From contig CALFLO010000009.1 of NCBI GenBank assembly GCA_937880175.1, positions 1-53,248 of the forward strand: a DNA stretch of 53,248 bases. Reading direction: 5' to 3'. The DNA comes from an uncultured Gluconobacter sp. (GTDB taxonomy: Bacteria > Pseudomonadota > Alphaproteobacteria > Acetobacterales > Acetobacteraceae). A program made the translations under genes and the position numbers. The notes beneath the pieces were generated by a model. It made no database searches. It was not told the DNA's origin and worked only from the letters and a program-made list of their open reading frames with translations. The stretch's first letter is position 1. Each line of letters starts with the position of its first letter. Below, piece by piece: positions 51,741 through 53,248 of this stretch.

Positions 51741-52205
51741 TTACTGGCCCAGCTTGCCGCCACCGAAGATGTAATTGCTGACCTGCTGCTCCAGCGAGAG
51801 CTGGTCCTGCGTATCGGTGATCTTGCCCTCGCTGGACAGCGTGGTGTTGGAGTGGCCCGGCTGGATCTGCAAGGCATTATCCGCCGTCATGGTTGGCGCG
51901 CCGATGCCCACGGCCGTATCCACGGGAAGATGCAGACGCTGATCCACCGTAAAGGCTACATCCGCCATCTGCGTCCGTGGATCGAGCGTGATGGACACGA
52001 CACGCCCCACCGGCACACCGGCGAGATCAACATTCGCACCCGCATGAAGGCCATTCGCGGAGTTGAAGGCCGCGTGCAGGGTCTCCCCCTGAAAGTCAGG
52101 ACCCTTGCGCAGGGCATTGCCATAGACGAGGAATGTTCCGGCAATCGCCAGAACGAGACCACTGGCCAGGATGGCGCCCCCGCGGCCGCTCAATATTGAC
52201 TGCAT
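51741..52205 (-). CDS. MlaD-family phospholipid transport protein
   Basis: A 154-residue protein with one N-terminal membrane helix (GGAILASGLVLAIAGTFLVYG). A single MCE domain follows (HAAFNSANGLHAGANVDLAGVPVGRVVSI). MlaD subunits form a ring in the periplasm that passes phospholipids between membranes. The C-terminal SLEQQVSNYIFGG matches the family tail. A GGAGGG ribosome site supports the start. Usually it is encoded with MlaE and MlaF; neither is nearby, so its partners must be elsewhere. It lies between the convergent ATP-grasp gene and the divergent uppP gene. Confidence 0.88.
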   Translation of the reverse strand: MQSILSGRGGAILASGLVLAIAGTFLVYGNALRKGPDFQGETLHAAFNSANGLHAGANVDLAGVPVGRVVSITLDPRTQMADVAFTVDQRLHLPVDTAVGIGAPTMTADNALQIQPGHSNTTLSSEGKITDTQDQLSLEQQVSNYIFGGGKLGQ

Positions 52206-52364
52206 GCCAGCCTCGCCCTCCGGAAAATCTTGAACAGAACGGGAGTTAGTCCCCCGATGACCGCCCGGTCAAGGTGGAGAGCAAGGTTGCGTCCTCCGCC
52301 ACCATCAGGCAAGTGATCTGCTTTTCCGCCTTTGTGACGAAGGCTTCCACCCGAAACAGGCTCC
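52206..52364. promoter_or_regulatory. Divergent intergenic region between the MlaD-like and uppP genes
   Basis: A 159-base interval that must contain start signals for both genes. A GCCTT/AAGGC inverted repeat lies a few bases before uppP, in GCCTTTGTGACGAAGGC. No clear promoter box was recognised. Confidence 0.25.
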
Positions 52365-53207
52365 ATGACGCTTCTTCAGGCCCTCATTCTCGCCGTCGTC
52401 CAGGGAATTACCGAACCTTTTCCGGTCAGCAGCCTTGGTCATGCCGTTCTCCTGCCCGCGCTCCTGCACTGGGATCTGGATGAACACGCTCCGATGTTCC
52501 TGCCTTTCCTGACCATGCTGCATGTTGGCACGCTGGTCGCGCTGGCGGGTGTCTTCTGGCGGGACTGGATGGCCATTCTGGGCGGGATCTTCGGTCGCTA
52601 CGGCAGTTACCGGCAGATGGAGGCGATTCGGATCTTCGGACTGCTGGTTCTCGCCACCATTCCCGCTGTTCTGGTTGGATGGCTTCTGGAGCACCGTCTG
52701 CGCGACGTCTTTGGCTCCCCCCTCGCCGTGGCAGGCTTCCTGATCCTCAACGGCTTCCTGCTGATGGCGACCGAGTGGCTCCGTCGCCAGAAGGGCCACC
52801 GCGACCACAAACCCATCGCAACGCTGGCCCCGAAAGATGCCGTTGTCATCGGCATCTGGCAGTGCCTTGCCCTGCTGCCGGGACTGTCACGATCGGGCGC
52901 AACCATGAATGGCGGTCTTCTGCGAGGCCTGGACCATGAAACGGCTGCGCGGTTTTCGCTTCTGATGGCCCAGCCCATCGTTCTGGCGGCAACGGTCCGG
53001 GAAGCCTGGCAGATGCGTCACATGGTGATTTCGCATGACGTCATGGTGCAGTGTGTGGCCGGTGCCGTAGTCGCGGGGCTGACCGCGCTCGTCTGCTCGC
53101 TGCTGATGCTGCGCTTTTTTCGCAACCATGATGGCTGGGCCCTGACGCCGTTTGGCATCTACTGCGTTCTGGCCGGTCTTTTTGCCGGTGCCATCATTCT
53201 TCTCTGA
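52365..53207 (+). CDS. uppP: Undecaprenyl-diphosphatase
   Basis: A 280-residue inner-membrane phosphatase recycling the lipid carrier of peptidoglycan and polysaccharide synthesis. The family motifs are QGITEPFPVSSLGH at residues 14-27 and LLPGLSRSGATMNGGLLRG in the second half, which carry the catalytic glutamate, serine and arginine. The EPFPVSSLGH form differs from the E. coli EFLPVSSTGH but is common in related bacteria. Six to eight membrane helices are visible. It starts 159 bases from the MlaD-like gene. Confidence 0.93.
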   Translation: MTLLQALILAVVQGITEPFPVSSLGHAVLLPALLHWDLDEHAPMFLPFLTMLHVGTLVALAGVFWRDWMAILGGIFGRYGSYRQMEAIRIFGLLVLATIPAVLVGWLLEHRLRDVFGSPLAVAGFLILNGFLLMATEWLRRQKGHRDHKPIATLAPKDAVVIGIWQCLALLPGLSRSGATMNGGLLRGLDHETAARFSLLMAQPIVLAATVREAWQMRHMVISHDVMVQCVAGAVVAGLTALVCSLLMLRFFRNHDGWALTPFGIYCVLAGLFAGAIILL

Positions 53208-53248
53208 CCTTTCCAGCCGCCGTTTTTCGCGGCACATTGCGGATCATG

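Overview
The window looks like chromosomal DNA of an acetic acid bacterium (Acetobacteraceae), most probably Gluconobacter or a close relative. The evidence is the GC-rich coding sequence, the alphaproteobacterial gene orders (tolC-popZ-valS; mutM facing ubiE-coaBC-dut; mltB-rlpA-dac-tmk-holB-metG-tatD), and an alpha-amino acid ester hydrolase very like the Acetobacter enzyme. The genus is inference from remembered protein similarity; no search was run. No phage, insertion sequence, CRISPR array or rRNA was seen.

Layout. 1-2260: edge of an acetyltransferase gene preceded by a structured RNA with its own terminator, an SDR oxidoreductase, glucokinase and tRNA-Cys. 2411-8012: tolC, popZ-like, valS and a secreted hydrolase. 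7990-13994: ilvD (minus), ester hydrolase, msrA and a DUF2252 protein. 14005-19547 (minus): ubiE, coaBC and dut, then a two-gene nitrate/sulfonate-type ABC transporter without a binding protein. 19578-28212 (plus): mutM, rpsT, then dnaA, dnaN, recF, gyrB and a DUF3108 protein. 28317-34522: glmU-glmS (UDP-GlcNAc supply) and a large FAD/Fe-S 2-hydroxyacid dehydrogenase of the YdiJ type. 34637-39301: a ThiE-family protein with an altered active site, a CPA1 antiporter fused to a cyclic-nucleotide-binding-like domain, and a divergent POT-type transporter. 39302-39884: a non-coding interval with five copies of a 13-bp palindrome in alternating orientation. 39885-42085: a porin and a secreted unknown protein. 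42082-49900 (minus): eight tightly packed genes for murein remodelling, DNA replication and translation. 50083-53207: DedA, ATP-grasp, MlaD-like and uppP.

Functionally this is mostly housekeeping: replication and repair (dnaA, dnaN, recF, gyrB, mutM, dut, tmk, holB), translation (valS, metG, rpsT, tRNA-Cys), envelope building (glmU, glmS, uppP, dac, rlpA, mltB, MlaD-like, tolC, porin) and cofactors (coaBC, ubiE). No intact novel defence or mobile system was found. The signals most worth a second look are the palindrome array at 39378-39586, the leader RNA at about 143-231, the altered ThiE-family protein, the POT protein lacking the ExxER motif, the absence of ubiB between ubiE and coaBC, and the 15-bp operator-like palindrome in the rpsT promoter.
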